Shown in pieces: positions 51,805 to 59,630 of a DNA stretch of 64,000 bases. A program made the position numbers and the translations under genes. The notes under the pieces are model-generated. The model searched no databases, was not told where the DNA came from, and saw only the letters and a program-made list of their open reading frames with translations. The stretch lies in the NCBI RefSeq assembly GCF_024300825.1, contig NZ_CP101323.1, positions 744,001-808,000 of the forward strand. Reading direction: 5' to 3'. This stretch comes from Natronomonas gomsonensis. GTDB taxonomy: Archaea > Halobacteriota > Halobacteria > Halobacteriales > Haloarculaceae. The stretch's first letter is position 1; the number at the start of each line of letters is the position of its first letter.

Positions 51805-52171
51805 CTCCGCCTCAACTGATTATTTTGTAGCGGAACGATCGTTGTAATGCCGTACACGCCGTGGCTCTGTGTTTCGTGGATGATTTGCAGCAGTACTCTT
51901 CGAACAGCCTATTACCTCGACGATATCTCGGACGCTCGTTTGCCGAGGGATTTCGTAGTATCATGACTGCGCGTTCTCGTTTGCGAACGGTGACCGAAGT
52001 GTGCCGTGGGCAAGCGGAGGGCGGCAGCACCGAACGGAGCCGTAAGTCGAACACCAAACCTTCGATATGGGTATGTGTTGGTTCCGTCGTAAACCCTGAC
52101 CAACACCAACTCGGGGCTGGCTCCCGGAGTTATATATGGAAGTCAGGCAATGTTGACTCAAGCTTGATACG
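51805..52171 (+). other. Gap without convincing gene; PiT promoter at its end
   Basis: A 367-bp stretch, less GC-rich than its surroundings. The short open frames in it (for example a 39-codon one at 51847) lack acidic bias, family features and a promoter. The only supported element is the TATA box of the phosphate permease at 52130. The sequence may be remnant of past rearrangement next to the chimeric ORF. Confidence 0.5.
52130..52137 (+). promoter_or_regulatory. TATA box of the PiT permease gene
   Basis: TTATATAT is centred about 38 nt before the ATG at 52172, predicting a leader of about 10 nt. Confidence 0.5.
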
Positions 52172-53416
52172 ATGGTGTTGGTACTAACCGTCGTTGGTAT
52201 CGCTGTCGCCGTATTCGTGGGGTTCAATATCGGAGGCTCGTCGACGGGCGTAGCGTTCGGTCCGGCAGTCGGCTCACGCTTGATTCGGAAGCCGACTGCC
52301 GGCGCCTTGTTCGTCGGCTTCGGCTTTTTGGGTGCGTGGACCGTCGGCCGGAACGTCATCGAGACGATGAGCAGCAGTATCGTGCCTGCGGCTCAGTTCA
52401 CGCCCATTGCAAGCGTCGCTGTCTTATTTTTCACAGGCGCGTCGTTGTTGATTTCGAATCTCTATGGCGTTCCAGCCTCGACCTCGATGACGGCTGTCGG
52501 TGCCATCGTCGGCTTGGGTCTTGCATCCGGCACCCTCAATCGGGCACTCATGTTCGTCATCGTCTCGGCGTGGATTGTCGCACCGCTTTTGTGCTTCGTC
52601 ATCGGCGTCGTAGTCGGGCGGTACATCTACCCATATCTCGACCGCTACATCGCGTTCACGAAGTTCGACCTCCATTTCATCCAACTCGACCGCTCGGGGG
52701 CGATTCCACGCCCGTATCTAAATGTAAACGCATCACCACAGGACGTCGTCGGGTCTCTCTTGGTGATTCTCATCGCCTGCTATATGGCGTTCTCTGCGGG
52801 AGCGTCGAACGCGGCGAACGCTGTGGCTCCCCTCGTCGGCGAGGGGGGTTCGCTCACCGTCAATCAGGGCGTCCTGCTCGCGGTGGCGGCTTTCGGTTTG
52901 GGCAGTTTCACCATCGCCCGTCGCACGCTGGAGACGGTTGGTGACAATATTACGGAGCTGCCGATTCTCGCGTCACTGATTGTCTCCGTGGTCGGTGGTA
53001 CAGTTATCACGATGCTCTCCTATTTCGGCATTCCCGCGAGTCTCGCGGTAAGTACGACATCGACGATTATTGGGCTCGGGTGGGGCCGGGCGAGTCGGGC
53101 AGCGACACTAGCGGAGTTAGCGACGCCAGCACCCGAGCGTCCGGATTTAGAAGTCGCGACAGGGGCATTGGTTACCTCACGCGTCGAGGAGGCCCCTGCT
53201 GGCCCGACCATCGGAGATATCGCTCGACAAGAGAAACCCGCAGAAAAGCCGGAGGAGATTCCGGACGTACCGGGCGTCGGCGCGGAGGGACCGGCCGACC
53301 TCGACGAGCGGAGTCTCTTTGACCCGAGAGCGGCCAAGCGTATCGTGACGATGTGGGTGTTGACGCCGTCGCTGGCGATTGTCACCTCTTACCCGGTGTT
53401 CGCGTTTCTGCTGTGA
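52172..53416 (+). CDS. PiT-family inorganic phosphate transporter
   Basis: A 414-aa PiT/Pho-4 permease taking up inorganic phosphate (usually as metal-phosphate with H+ or Na+). The duplicated family signature is visible: FNIGGSSTGVAFGPAVGSR in the N-half and AFSAGASNAANAVAPLVG in the C-half. About ten hydrophobic helices are separated by a large hydrophilic C-proximal loop (~305-385, rich in E/P/A). The ATG at 52172 is the first codon after the TATA box. GC and codon use are somewhat lower than neighbouring genes, compatible with recent acquisition. Confidence 0.92.
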   Translation: MVLVLTVVGIAVAVFVGFNIGGSSTGVAFGPAVGSRLIRKPTAGALFVGFGFLGAWTVGRNVIETMSSSIVPAAQFTPIASVAVLFFTGASLLISNLYGVPASTSMTAVGAIVGLGLASGTLNRALMFVIVSAWIVAPLLCFVIGVVVGRYIYPYLDRYIAFTKFDLHFIQLDRSGAIPRPYLNVNASPQDVVGSLLVILIACYMAFSAGASNAANAVAPLVGEGGSLTVNQGVLLAVAAFGLGSFTIARRTLETVGDNITELPILASLIVSVVGGTVITMLSYFGIPASLAVSTTSTIIGLGWGRASRAATLAELATPAPERPDLEVATGALVTSRVEEAPAGPTIGDIARQEKPAEKPEEIPDVPGVGAEGPADLDERSLFDPRAAKRIVTMWVLTPSLAIVTSYPVFAFLL

Positions 53417-53530
53417 GTGCCGGCCACTCGAACGAATCCTACATCGACCACATCCAAGTCAAATATGCAATGTGAGTTCAATGGAGCCAACCAAGAGTAT
53501 ATCCGACAACCTAGCATACACTCCGTGGTA

Positions 53531-53965
53531 ATGGCTGGCTCGGGTGGTCGGTACGATTTGCAGCGCTTCGTTGAGGCACAAAACCCGGTGATTTCGCAGG
53601 TGAAACAGGAACTCAACTCGGGCCAGAAGCGTACTCATTGGATGTGGTATATCTTCCCGCAAGTGGCTGGCCTCGGCAGTAGTCGGAAGGCACAGCGATA
53701 TGGGATCTCCTCACGCGAAGAGGCCGAAGCCTATCTGGAGCATCCGATATTGGGTCCTCGGTTGCGCGAATGCACGGAAACCGTCAATGGCATCGATGGA
53801 CGCTCTGCGAACGATGTTTTCGGGTCACCGGATGACCTGAAGTTTCAGTCATCCATGACGCTCTTCGAGACAGTCGCAGATGATGCAACCCCGTTCAGAA
53901 CGGCTTTAGAGAAGTATTACGACGGTGAGCGCGACGAAAGAACCTTGGAGTTCATCTCGGAATAA
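53531..53965 (+). CDS. DUF1810 family protein
   Basis: A 144-aa DUF1810 protein. The signature is YDLQRFVEAQNPVISQVKQE, then THWMWYIFPQVAGLGSSRKA and EAYLEHPILGPRLRECTETV. The fold is a small alpha-helical domain, and the family is mostly bacterial with no established activity. The start at 53531 (MAGSGGRYDLQRF) matches family length (~140 aa). The in-frame ATG 38 codons upstream adds foreign sequence. It is less acidic than its neighbours and has lower-GC codon use, suggesting horizontal transfer from bacteria. Confidence 0.82.
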   Translation: MAGSGGRYDLQRFVEAQNPVISQVKQELNSGQKRTHWMWYIFPQVAGLGSSRKAQRYGISSREEAEAYLEHPILGPRLRECTETVNGIDGRSANDVFGSPDDLKFQSSMTLFETVADDATPFRTALEKYYDGERDERTLEFISE

Positions 53966-54069
53966 TCGCCCTCTGTTTCTGGATGCCGTGAGTGTGTCCG
54001 TCCACGGCGTCCCGCAGTGGCTCAGATTTGCGCGTCGGTGGGGGCTCGACGCAAGCCAGAACGGAACTT

Positions 54070-54651
54070 TCAGACGTTGCGAACGGCGTAAATCACCGCG
54101 CCGGGAACCGCGAGCAGCGCGAAAATCGCTGCCAGTTCCAGCCGGTGACCGAAGACGACGTAGGTGTCGCTCAATTTGCCCGCTTCGGTCCCGTAGACGA
54201 ACAGCGTTCCACTCACGCCACCCAACCCGACGCCCCGCTTGCCGCCGACCGCGCGGGAGAGGCGCTCAAATCGGGACACGCCGAACCACGGGAGCCGTTC
54301 GGTAAATTCACGGTGCGGCAGGCGCTTGGCGAGGCGGCCGGCGAACGGTATCGATGCGACCGCTGGCAGCGCCGGCAGGCCGACGCCAAGCGAGAGGCCG
54401 CCGACGGCGAGGCCCTTCAGTACGGTTCGTTTGAGTTTGCGGAGTATGACGCGAACGAGCAACCGCCCGAGTGCAACCCCGAGAATCAGCAATCCGACCT
54501 CGAGAACCGACATGCGAACACCGGCGACCCCGAACCGCCACGCGAGCGTCTCGGTGAACAGTCCGGCCGCCAACACGAACAGGCCGGTGGAGACGAGGTA
54601 CTTCCCGCTCGTGCCTTTCTGTCTGTCCCGACGGAGCCTATCGACGACCAC
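54070..54651 (-). CDS. Membrane protein of unknown function
   Basis: A 193-aa protein with about four hydrophobic segments (GLFVLAAGLFTETLAWRFGV, VLEVGLLILGVALGRLLVRV, VGGLSLGVGLPALPAVASI, LELAAIFALLAVPGAVIYAV) and unusually many basic residues between them (KLKRTVLKG, RFERLSRAVGGKRG). The start is a GTG at 54651 (MVVDRLRRDRQ), with an internal ATG (MSVLEV) as alternative. No family was recognised, and no related neighbours give context. Confidence 0.55.
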   Translation of the reverse strand: MVVDRLRRDRQKGTSGKYLVSTGLFVLAAGLFTETLAWRFGVAGVRMSVLEVGLLILGVALGRLLVRVILRKLKRTVLKGLAVGGLSLGVGLPALPAVASIPFAGRLAKRLPHREFTERLPWFGVSRFERLSRAVGGKRGVGLGGVSGTLFVYGTEAGKLSDTYVVFGHRLELAAIFALLAVPGAVIYAVRNV

Positions 54652-54751
54652 CGGAAACCGACCTCCGTGTGCGACTCATTGGACGAGGGGACTCGATGAG
54701 TCGACAAAAACCAACTGGCCGATGAGCGTGCGATGGCAGCGCAAGAACAGT

Positions 54752-54781
54752 GGGTGGCCCTCACACGGGTGGCCCTCACAC
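54752..54781 (+). repeat. Two tandem 15-bp repeats
   Basis: GGGTGGCCCTCACAC occurs twice in direct succession in the non-coding spacer between the membrane protein and ferritin-like genes. It could be a slippage duplication or a paired binding site. No other copy was noticed in the window. Confidence 0.6.
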
Positions 54782-54796
54782 GCCGCTCCGTCTCTC

Positions 54797-55423
54797 TCAG
54801 CAGACCGGTTTGGGGTTGACGCCCATCGACTCCAGCCGTTCGGTGTACTCCTCGTAGGCCGTTTGAATCGCCTCGGAGGCGGCCTCCTCGGCGCGTTCCC
54901 AGCAGTCCTCGTCGTCGCCACAGTGGGCTTCGAGGAGCGTGATTGCGCGTTCGAGTTGCGCATCGAGGTCGTCTCCCATCCCGCGGAACAGACTCGCCGT
55001 CTGTGGGTCGGCCTTGCCGACGAAGAAGCCGGTCATCTGTTCTTTGGACTTTTCGGCCGCCAGCGTCCGGCCGACGAACCCACCGAGACGCTCGATGTCG
55101 TCGTCGAGGCCGCGGAGGTACGACTGGATGGCGGGCACCTCGCCGGGGTCGTGGTCATCCAGTTCGCCGACGACGGTGTCGTAGTGGTCCCGTTCCTCTT
55201 CGGCCGTCTCGGCGAAGGCATCGGCCACGTCCCCGTCGACGGTCTCGACCCACGTCTCGTAGGTCTCGGCGGCGTGATGTTCGGCCGTCGCGGCGGCCCG
55301 AAGCACCTCATCGATGTCCATCTCGCCCATCGTGTCGGCGTACAGCGACTTCGAGGAGCCGAGCCGCGAGAGCGCGGTGTTGTTTGCCTCCCGAACCGAC
55401 TCGACGAACTCCGAATCTGTCAT
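54797..55423 (-). CDS. Ferritin-like/rubrerythrin-type diiron protein
   Basis: A 208-aa ferritin-like protein. Two half-bundle metal motifs are visible: AEHHAAETYE and AEEERDHYDTVV, supplying the Glu/ExxH sets of a diiron site. The C-terminal ~45 residues have three cysteines (CGDDEDCW and a terminal C), without a rubredoxin domain. It may act in peroxide detoxification or iron handling. The ATG at 55423 (MTDSEFVESVREANN) was chosen. It lies 107 nt after the rhodanese gene on the same strand, hinting at a redox/sulfur stress unit. Confidence 0.78.
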   Translation of the reverse strand: MTDSEFVESVREANNTALSRLGSSKSLYADTMGEMDIDEVLRAAATAEHHAAETYETWVETVDGDVADAFAETAEEERDHYDTVVGELDDHDPGEVPAIQSYLRGLDDDIERLGGFVGRTLAAEKSKEQMTGFFVGKADPQTASLFRGMGDDLDAQLERAITLLEAHCGDDEDCWERAEEAASEAIQTAYEEYTERLESMGVNPKPVC

Positions 55424-55530
55424 GTGCCGGTGTAAGTTCGGTGAGCGCTTGTAACCAGCGGTCCGAGGTAGGGTCGATACCGACGGCTGCGGGGCTATCG
55501 GCCGTGAAAAATGCGAGAACCGATGTCGGC

Positions 55531-56391
55531 TCAGTTGCCGGTCTCGATTTCGGCGCCGACGAGGTTGCCCCACTCCGTCCACGAACCGTCGTAGTTGGAG
55601 GTGTCCTCGTAGCCCAGCAGTTCGTGCAGCGCAAACCACGCAACCGACGAGCGCTCGGCGATACGGCAGTAGGCGATGGTCGTCTCGCCGCCGTCGATGC
55701 CGTACTCGGCGTAGAGCTCTTCGAGTTCGTCGCGGGTCTTGAACGTGCCGTCGTCGTTGGTCACGTCGGCCCACGAGATGTTCTCCGCGCCGGGGACGTG
55801 GCCGCCACGCTGGGCGGTCTCCTGCAGTCCCGGCGGCGCGAGAATCTCACCGGAGTACTCCTCGGGGGAGCGAACGTCGACGAGCGGCAGGCCCTTGTCG
55901 ATGGCCTTCTCGACGTCCTCGCGGTAGGCACGGATGGATTCTTTGGGGCCGCTTGCGGCGTACTCAGTCGATGGGTACTCCGGCACCTCGTCGGTGAGCG
56001 GGTAGTCGTTTTCGACCCAGTAGTCGCGGCCGCCGTCCATCAGGCGCACGTCGTCGTGGCCGTAGTACTTGAACTCCCAGTAGGTGTAGGCCGCGAACCA
56101 GTTGGCGTTGTCACCGTAGAGAACGACGGTGGTGTCCTCGGTGATGCCGAGTCGTTCCATCAGGGCCTCGAAGTCCTCCTTCGAGAGCAGGTCCCGCTGG
56201 ACCTGGTCGCGGAGGTCTCGCTCCCAGTCGAGGCCGATTGCGCCGGGAACGTGGCCCTCCTCGTCGTACACTTCCGTGTCAACGTCGACTTCGAGGATGC
56301 GATAGTCCGGGTCGTCGCTCTGGAAGGCGTCGAGGTGGTCCTCCACCCAGTCCGCCGAGACAAGTACGTCAGGATTCGCGTAGTCGCTCAT
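55531..56391 (-). CDS. Thiosulfate sulfurtransferase (tandem rhodanese)
   Basis: A 286-aa tandem rhodanese. The N-terminal domain is inactive-like (LEVDVDTEVYDEEGHVPGAI, with no catalytic Cys near TVVLYGDNANW). The C-terminal domain is active, with C242 in AYCRIAERSS (the CRxGxR-type persulfide loop, here CRIAER). It transfers the sulfane sulfur of thiosulfate (or mercaptopyruvate) to cyanide or protein acceptors. The ATG at 56391 is used. It is divergent from another tandem rhodanese gene with a 252-bp spacer. Confidence 0.9.
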   Translation of the reverse strand: MSDYANPDVLVSADWVEDHLDAFQSDDPDYRILEVDVDTEVYDEEGHVPGAIGLDWERDLRDQVQRDLLSKEDFEALMERLGITEDTTVVLYGDNANWFAAYTYWEFKYYGHDDVRLMDGGRDYWVENDYPLTDEVPEYPSTEYAASGPKESIRAYREDVEKAIDKGLPLVDVRSPEEYSGEILAPPGLQETAQRGGHVPGAENISWADVTNDDGTFKTRDELEELYAEYGIDGGETTIAYCRIAERSSVAWFALHELLGYEDTSNYDGSWTEWGNLVGAEIETGN

Positions 56392-56643
56392 GTTACAACC
56401 CCTATTACTCCAACCACGACCATAACAGTACGACTCTCGGCACGTTCAGCCACGCCTCCCATCTACCAGCAACAGTTGCCGCTACTGTCGCGCCGTTTCT
56501 CGACGACCCCCGACGCTGGAGAGTCGTCGGGAGACGGATCGGAGTGGCGAGTGGCCTGCGGGACACGTACCAGCAAAATAATCCGCTATCTCCGAGCGCC
56601 GCCGAGTGAACGGATTGAAGCCGTCGTAGCCGGAGAAACGGAT

Positions 56644-57429
56644 ATGAGCGACGTAGTGGTGTCGGCGGCGTGGTTGGCCGACCGACTCGAGGAGGTGCAC
56701 GTGGTCGACGTTCGGGACGCCTGGGAGTACGACGGCATCGGTCACATCGCCGGGGCGGTGAACGTCCCCTTCGAGACGTTCCGGTCCGAAGACGACGGCG
56801 AGGCCGGCATGCTTCCCGGCGCCGAGGCCTTCGCCGAGTTGTTGGGCGATGTCGGTATCGGAACCGACGACGAAATCGTCGCCTACGACGACATGCACGG
56901 CGTCTTCGCCGCGCGGCTGCTCGTGACCGCCGAACTGTACGGCCACGACCCCGAGAGACTCCACCTGCTGGACGGCGATTACTCCGCGTGGAGCCTCGAA
57001 CACCCCGTCAGCGAGACGACACCGCCAACCGAATCGGCCGACTACGAGGCGTCGTTCCGGACCGACGGCCCCCTCGTGGGACTCGACGCCGTCGAGTCAG
57101 CCATCGACGATGCCGACACCGTCATCGTCGACACCCGCGAGGAATGGGAGTACGAGGAGGGCCACATTCCCGGAGCGGTCCGCCTCGATTGGCGCGAACT
57201 CGTCGACGACGACAGTCGAGGAATCAACCCGGAATCCGAGATTCGGAGCCTCCTCGAAGAACGGGGCATCACGCCGGGAAAGCGCGTCCTCCTGTACTGC
57301 AACACCGCCCGTCGCATCAGCCACACCTACACAGTCCTCCGGCATCTCGGCTATCCGAACCTCGCCTTCTACGAGGGGAGCCTCACGGAGTGGGAAGCCG
57401 AGGGAGGCGAGTTGGAAACCGCCGACTAG
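56644..57429 (+). CDS. Second tandem rhodanese sulfurtransferase
   Basis: A 261-aa two-domain rhodanese. The N-domain (VVDVRDAWEYDGIGHIAGAV) lacks the catalytic Cys (EIVAYDDMHGVF). The C-domain has VIVDTREEWEYEEGHIPGAV and C219 in LLYCNTARRISHT, a persulfide loop different from that of its neighbour, suggesting another acceptor. The ATG at 56644 lies in a 252-bp divergent region that should hold both promoters. No obvious TATA box is resolvable there, so I list none. Confidence 0.88.
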   Translation: MSDVVVSAAWLADRLEEVHVVDVRDAWEYDGIGHIAGAVNVPFETFRSEDDGEAGMLPGAEAFAELLGDVGIGTDDEIVAYDDMHGVFAARLLVTAELYGHDPERLHLLDGDYSAWSLEHPVSETTPPTESADYEASFRTDGPLVGLDAVESAIDDADTVIVDTREEWEYEEGHIPGAVRLDWRELVDDDSRGINPESEIRSLLEERGITPGKRVLLYCNTARRISHTYTVLRHLGYPNLAFYEGSLTEWEAEGGELETAD

Positions 57430-57430
57430 C

Positions 57431-57940
57431 TCACCAACACTCCATCGTCTTCGCATCCTCCAGCGTCAGTTCGGCGTCGTGGCGCTCCCCCGCTGCCCGC
57501 AGGAGTCTGTCATCCGCGAGGAGATAGTGAACTCGGAAGTACGGACTGTCGGTGTGGACCTCCCCGCGGTCGGTATCCTCCTCGTAATAGAAGTTCGTCC
57601 GCATCTCGACGCGGTAGCCGCGTTCGACCTCCCGTATCGATTCGAGCGATTCGCTGTGGCCGTAGGCCGTCGTGTTCTCCGAGAGAATCAGGTGCTGACG
57701 GTACGCGCTCTCGTACGCCCGGAGATACGATTCGACGGTCTCGTCGGTCCTTTCTTCGGGACGCTCGGGGAGTTCTCGCGGCTCCATCTGGCCGCCGGGG
57801 TCGACGGGGGCTCTCCGGTCGACCGTACACGGGTCCGGTTTCTTCGAATCGCCGTAGTTCAACGGGTCGAGGCCGACGAGACAGCCGGAGAGGGCGACGG
57901 TACTCGAGCCGACGGCAGCGAGGAGGGCACGACGCTTCAT
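57431..57940 (-). CDS. Predicted lipoprotein, unknown function
   Basis: A 169-aa exported protein. The leader MKRRALLAAVGSSTVALSGC ends in a lipobox (LSGC). The mature part has a Pro/Glu-rich segment (PRELPERPEERTDETVES), then an alpha/beta domain with paired aromatic residues (NFYYEEDTDRGEVHTDSPYF) and a C-terminal Cys-Trp. No family is recognised. It converges on the second rhodanese gene (1 nt between stops). Confidence 0.7.
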   Translation of the reverse strand: MKRRALLAAVGSSTVALSGCLVGLDPLNYGDSKKPDPCTVDRRAPVDPGGQMEPRELPERPEERTDETVESYLRAYESAYRQHLILSENTTAYGHSESLESIREVERGYRVEMRTNFYYEEDTDRGEVHTDSPYFRVHYLLADDRLLRAAGERHDAELTLEDAKTMECW

Positions 57941-58040
57941 GAGTCGAACTACTGGGCGTACCGATAAGGGCCTTCAGGAGACTCAAACGGACTTTTGAGT
58001 CACCCGTGTAGGTTTCGACGTACAGGATGGAACACCCGGC

Positions 58041-58050
58041 ATATTTATTC
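58041..58050 (+). promoter_or_regulatory. TATA box of the lipoprotein gene at 58074
   Basis: ATATTTATTC is centred about 28 nt before the ATG at 58074 and supports that start over the GTG 12 nt upstream. Confidence 0.5.
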
Positions 58051-58073
58051 GAACAAATGACGTGTTCTATGAC

Positions 58074-59003
58074 ATGAATACCCCTCCATCGGTTGCCGCT
58101 CCGGACCGACGCTGGAGTCGACGGTCCATACTCAAGGGGACGAGCGCACTCACAGCGACGGGGCTGACTGCCGCACTCGCCGGCTGTTCGATACTCGGCG
58201 CCGACCACGCCACCTACTGGTCCGACAGCGGACAGTTCGAGGTCGACTACGACGCCGTGATGGCGGCGGCTCGCGAAGCCGGCTACGACGTTGAGGAGCC
58301 GTACTACGTCAACGCCGAGGAACCCAGAGGAGTCCACCCCGACGGACTCACCGACCTCGACGAGCAGTTCGGCCCGGACTATCGGGTGTTTGGGTTCGCC
58401 CGCTACCACACCGAGACGGTGTTTCTGGAAGTCTCACTCACCGGCGAGCAGCCGTCGGCATCGCTGTTCGACGACCGAGGTACAGTCGAGGGGATTCCGG
58501 TCGATTCCGTGCCGCCGGAGACGTGGCTCACGAAGCAGTTCACGCTGGCGTTCGACGTTTCCGAGACGGATGCCCGGGAGTACGCCGCGGCGTTGCGCGA
58601 GCAGGCCGCCGAAGGGACTGACATCCCTCGAATCGAGGTGAGCGAGGCGCTCGATTTTCCCGCCTTCTACGGAGCGATCGAGTCGGAACGAACGGACGTT
58701 CTCGGCTCCGAGACAGGCGGCGACGGCTGGTACAACGAGACATCTCTCTTGGACGGCCAGCGGTTTGCAACCGTCTCTTTCATCGTCCAGAGTATGGCTA
58801 TCGTCCACCGCGATGGCTCTCGGACGTACCGGCTCAAACTCGACCGACTCGGTGGATTCAATCTGGAGGTTCGGCTGCCGGTCGGTGAGGAGATTCCCGA
58901 AGAGGAGTATCGTGACGTGTTCCGACAGATGTTCGAAGACGTTGGCCTCCCGCCGGAGACGGTCGACGGCCTGACCTTCGAGTACTCGCCATCGGTGTGG
59001 TAG
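58074..59003 (+). CDS. Tat-exported lipoprotein, unknown function
   Basis: A 309-aa protein with a Tat-type leader (RRWSRRSILKGTSALTATGL) and lipobox LAGC, so it should be folded in the cytosol before export and lipid anchoring. The mature part is alpha/beta with regular spacing of tyrosines and acidic residues (AAREAGYDVEEPYYVNAEE), and no catalytic signature that I know. It is monocistronic with a good TATA box. It is divergent from the lipoprotein at 57431-57940 and converges on the paa operon. Confidence 0.78.
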   Translation: MNTPPSVAAPDRRWSRRSILKGTSALTATGLTAALAGCSILGADHATYWSDSGQFEVDYDAVMAAAREAGYDVEEPYYVNAEEPRGVHPDGLTDLDEQFGPDYRVFGFARYHTETVFLEVSLTGEQPSASLFDDRGTVEGIPVDSVPPETWLTKQFTLAFDVSETDAREYAAALREQAAEGTDIPRIEVSEALDFPAFYGAIESERTDVLGSETGGDGWYNETSLLDGQRFATVSFIVQSMAIVHRDGSRTYRLKLDRLGGFNLEVRLPVGEEIPEEEYRDVFRQMFEDVGLPPETVDGLTFEYSPSVW

Positions 59004-59022
59004 CGTCCCGCTCTCGTCGCAG

Positions 59023-59193
59023 TCAGCCGAACGCCTCGAAGGGTTCCCCACAGTCCCGACAGTAGTGCATCGACCGACACAGCGACGGCCCCTTCGGGTG
59101 TTCTCGGTCGGTGTTCTCCGACCCGCAGTAGGGGCAAGTCGCCGCCTCGCCGCCGGCATCGGTGTCCGTCGAGGGGTCCGGTCGCCGTCTCAT
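59023..59193 (-). CDS. Zinc-ribbon half of split PaaD
   Basis: A 56-aa protein, MRRRPDPSTDTDAGGEAATC followed by a four-cysteine ribbon: CPYCGSENT, then CRSMHYCRDCGEPF (the second pair is C-x2-C, with one extra Cys before). It matches the C-terminal zinc domain of bacterial PaaD, which there follows the DUF59 domain in one chain. Here its ATG overlaps the paaD stop (ATGA), so it is translated right after it. It is the last gene of the paa operon and too short to be called by many gene finders. Confidence 0.8.
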   Translation of the reverse strand: MRRRPDPSTDTDAGGEAATCPYCGSENTDREHPKGPSLCRSMHYCRDCGEPFEAFG

Positions 59194-59630
59194 ACCGACA
59201 CCCCGAACTCACGGAGGTCGGCTTTGCCGTCGTCGGTGACCATCTCGACGTTCCACTCGGGGCTCCAGACCAACTCGACGGTGGCCGTCTCGACGCCCTC
59301 CGCGGCCGCGGCCGCCCGCCGTACGTCCTCTTGAAGGTAATCACGCGCCGGACAGCCGGTGTATGTGAGCGTCATCGTCACCGTCGCGTGGCCCCCCTCG
59401 ACGGTCAGGCCGTAGATGAGTCCCAAATCGACCACCGAGATCGGCATTTCGGGGTCTTCGACCTCGTGGAGTCGCCTCCAGACCGCCGCCTCGACGCCGG
59501 TGGCCCCCTCGCCGGTCGCCGGCAACCCGTCCGCGGCGTCGCCGGCCTCGTAGTCGGTGTACGCACAGTACTCCGGGCCGCCCTCGAAGAGGTCCGGGTC
59601 CGGTTGCTCGGGCGGCTCAGACATCGACAT
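59190..59630 (-). CDS. paaD: PaaD, DUF59 domain part
   Basis: A 146-aa DUF59 (MIP18-like) protein of the phenylacetyl-CoA epoxidase operon, probably needed for iron(-sulfur) assembly of the complex. It has VDLGLIYGLTVEGGHATVTM and the conserved Cys in TYTGCPARDYLQEDV, then ATVELVWSPEWNVEMVTDDG. The zinc ribbon that normally ends PaaD is missing and is encoded by the overlapping downstream ORF. ATGs at 59630 and 59624 are both possible starts; the former overlaps the paaC stop by 14 nt. Confidence 0.9.
   Translation of the reverse strand: MSMSEPPEQPDPDLFEGGPEYCAYTDYEAGDAADGLPATGEGATGVEAAVWRRLHEVEDPEMPISVVDLGLIYGLTVEGGHATVTMTLTYTGCPARDYLQEDVRRAAAAAEGVETATVELVWSPEWNVEMVTDDGKADLREFGVSV

Noticed and set aside
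51847-51966. Short 39-codon ORF in the 51.8-52.2 kb gap
   Set aside because: It has no acidic bias, no promoter at a suitable distance and no recognisable family.
50574-54000. Insertion sequence or integrated virus
   Set aside because: No transposase, integrase, terminal inverted repeat or target duplication could be found. Only decay and composition hints remain.
56501-56529. Inverted repeat CGACGAC/GTCGTCG between the rhodanese genes as operator
   Set aside because: A 7-bp GC-rich dyad with a 15-nt loop is easily found by chance at this composition, and it has no clear relation to either promoter.
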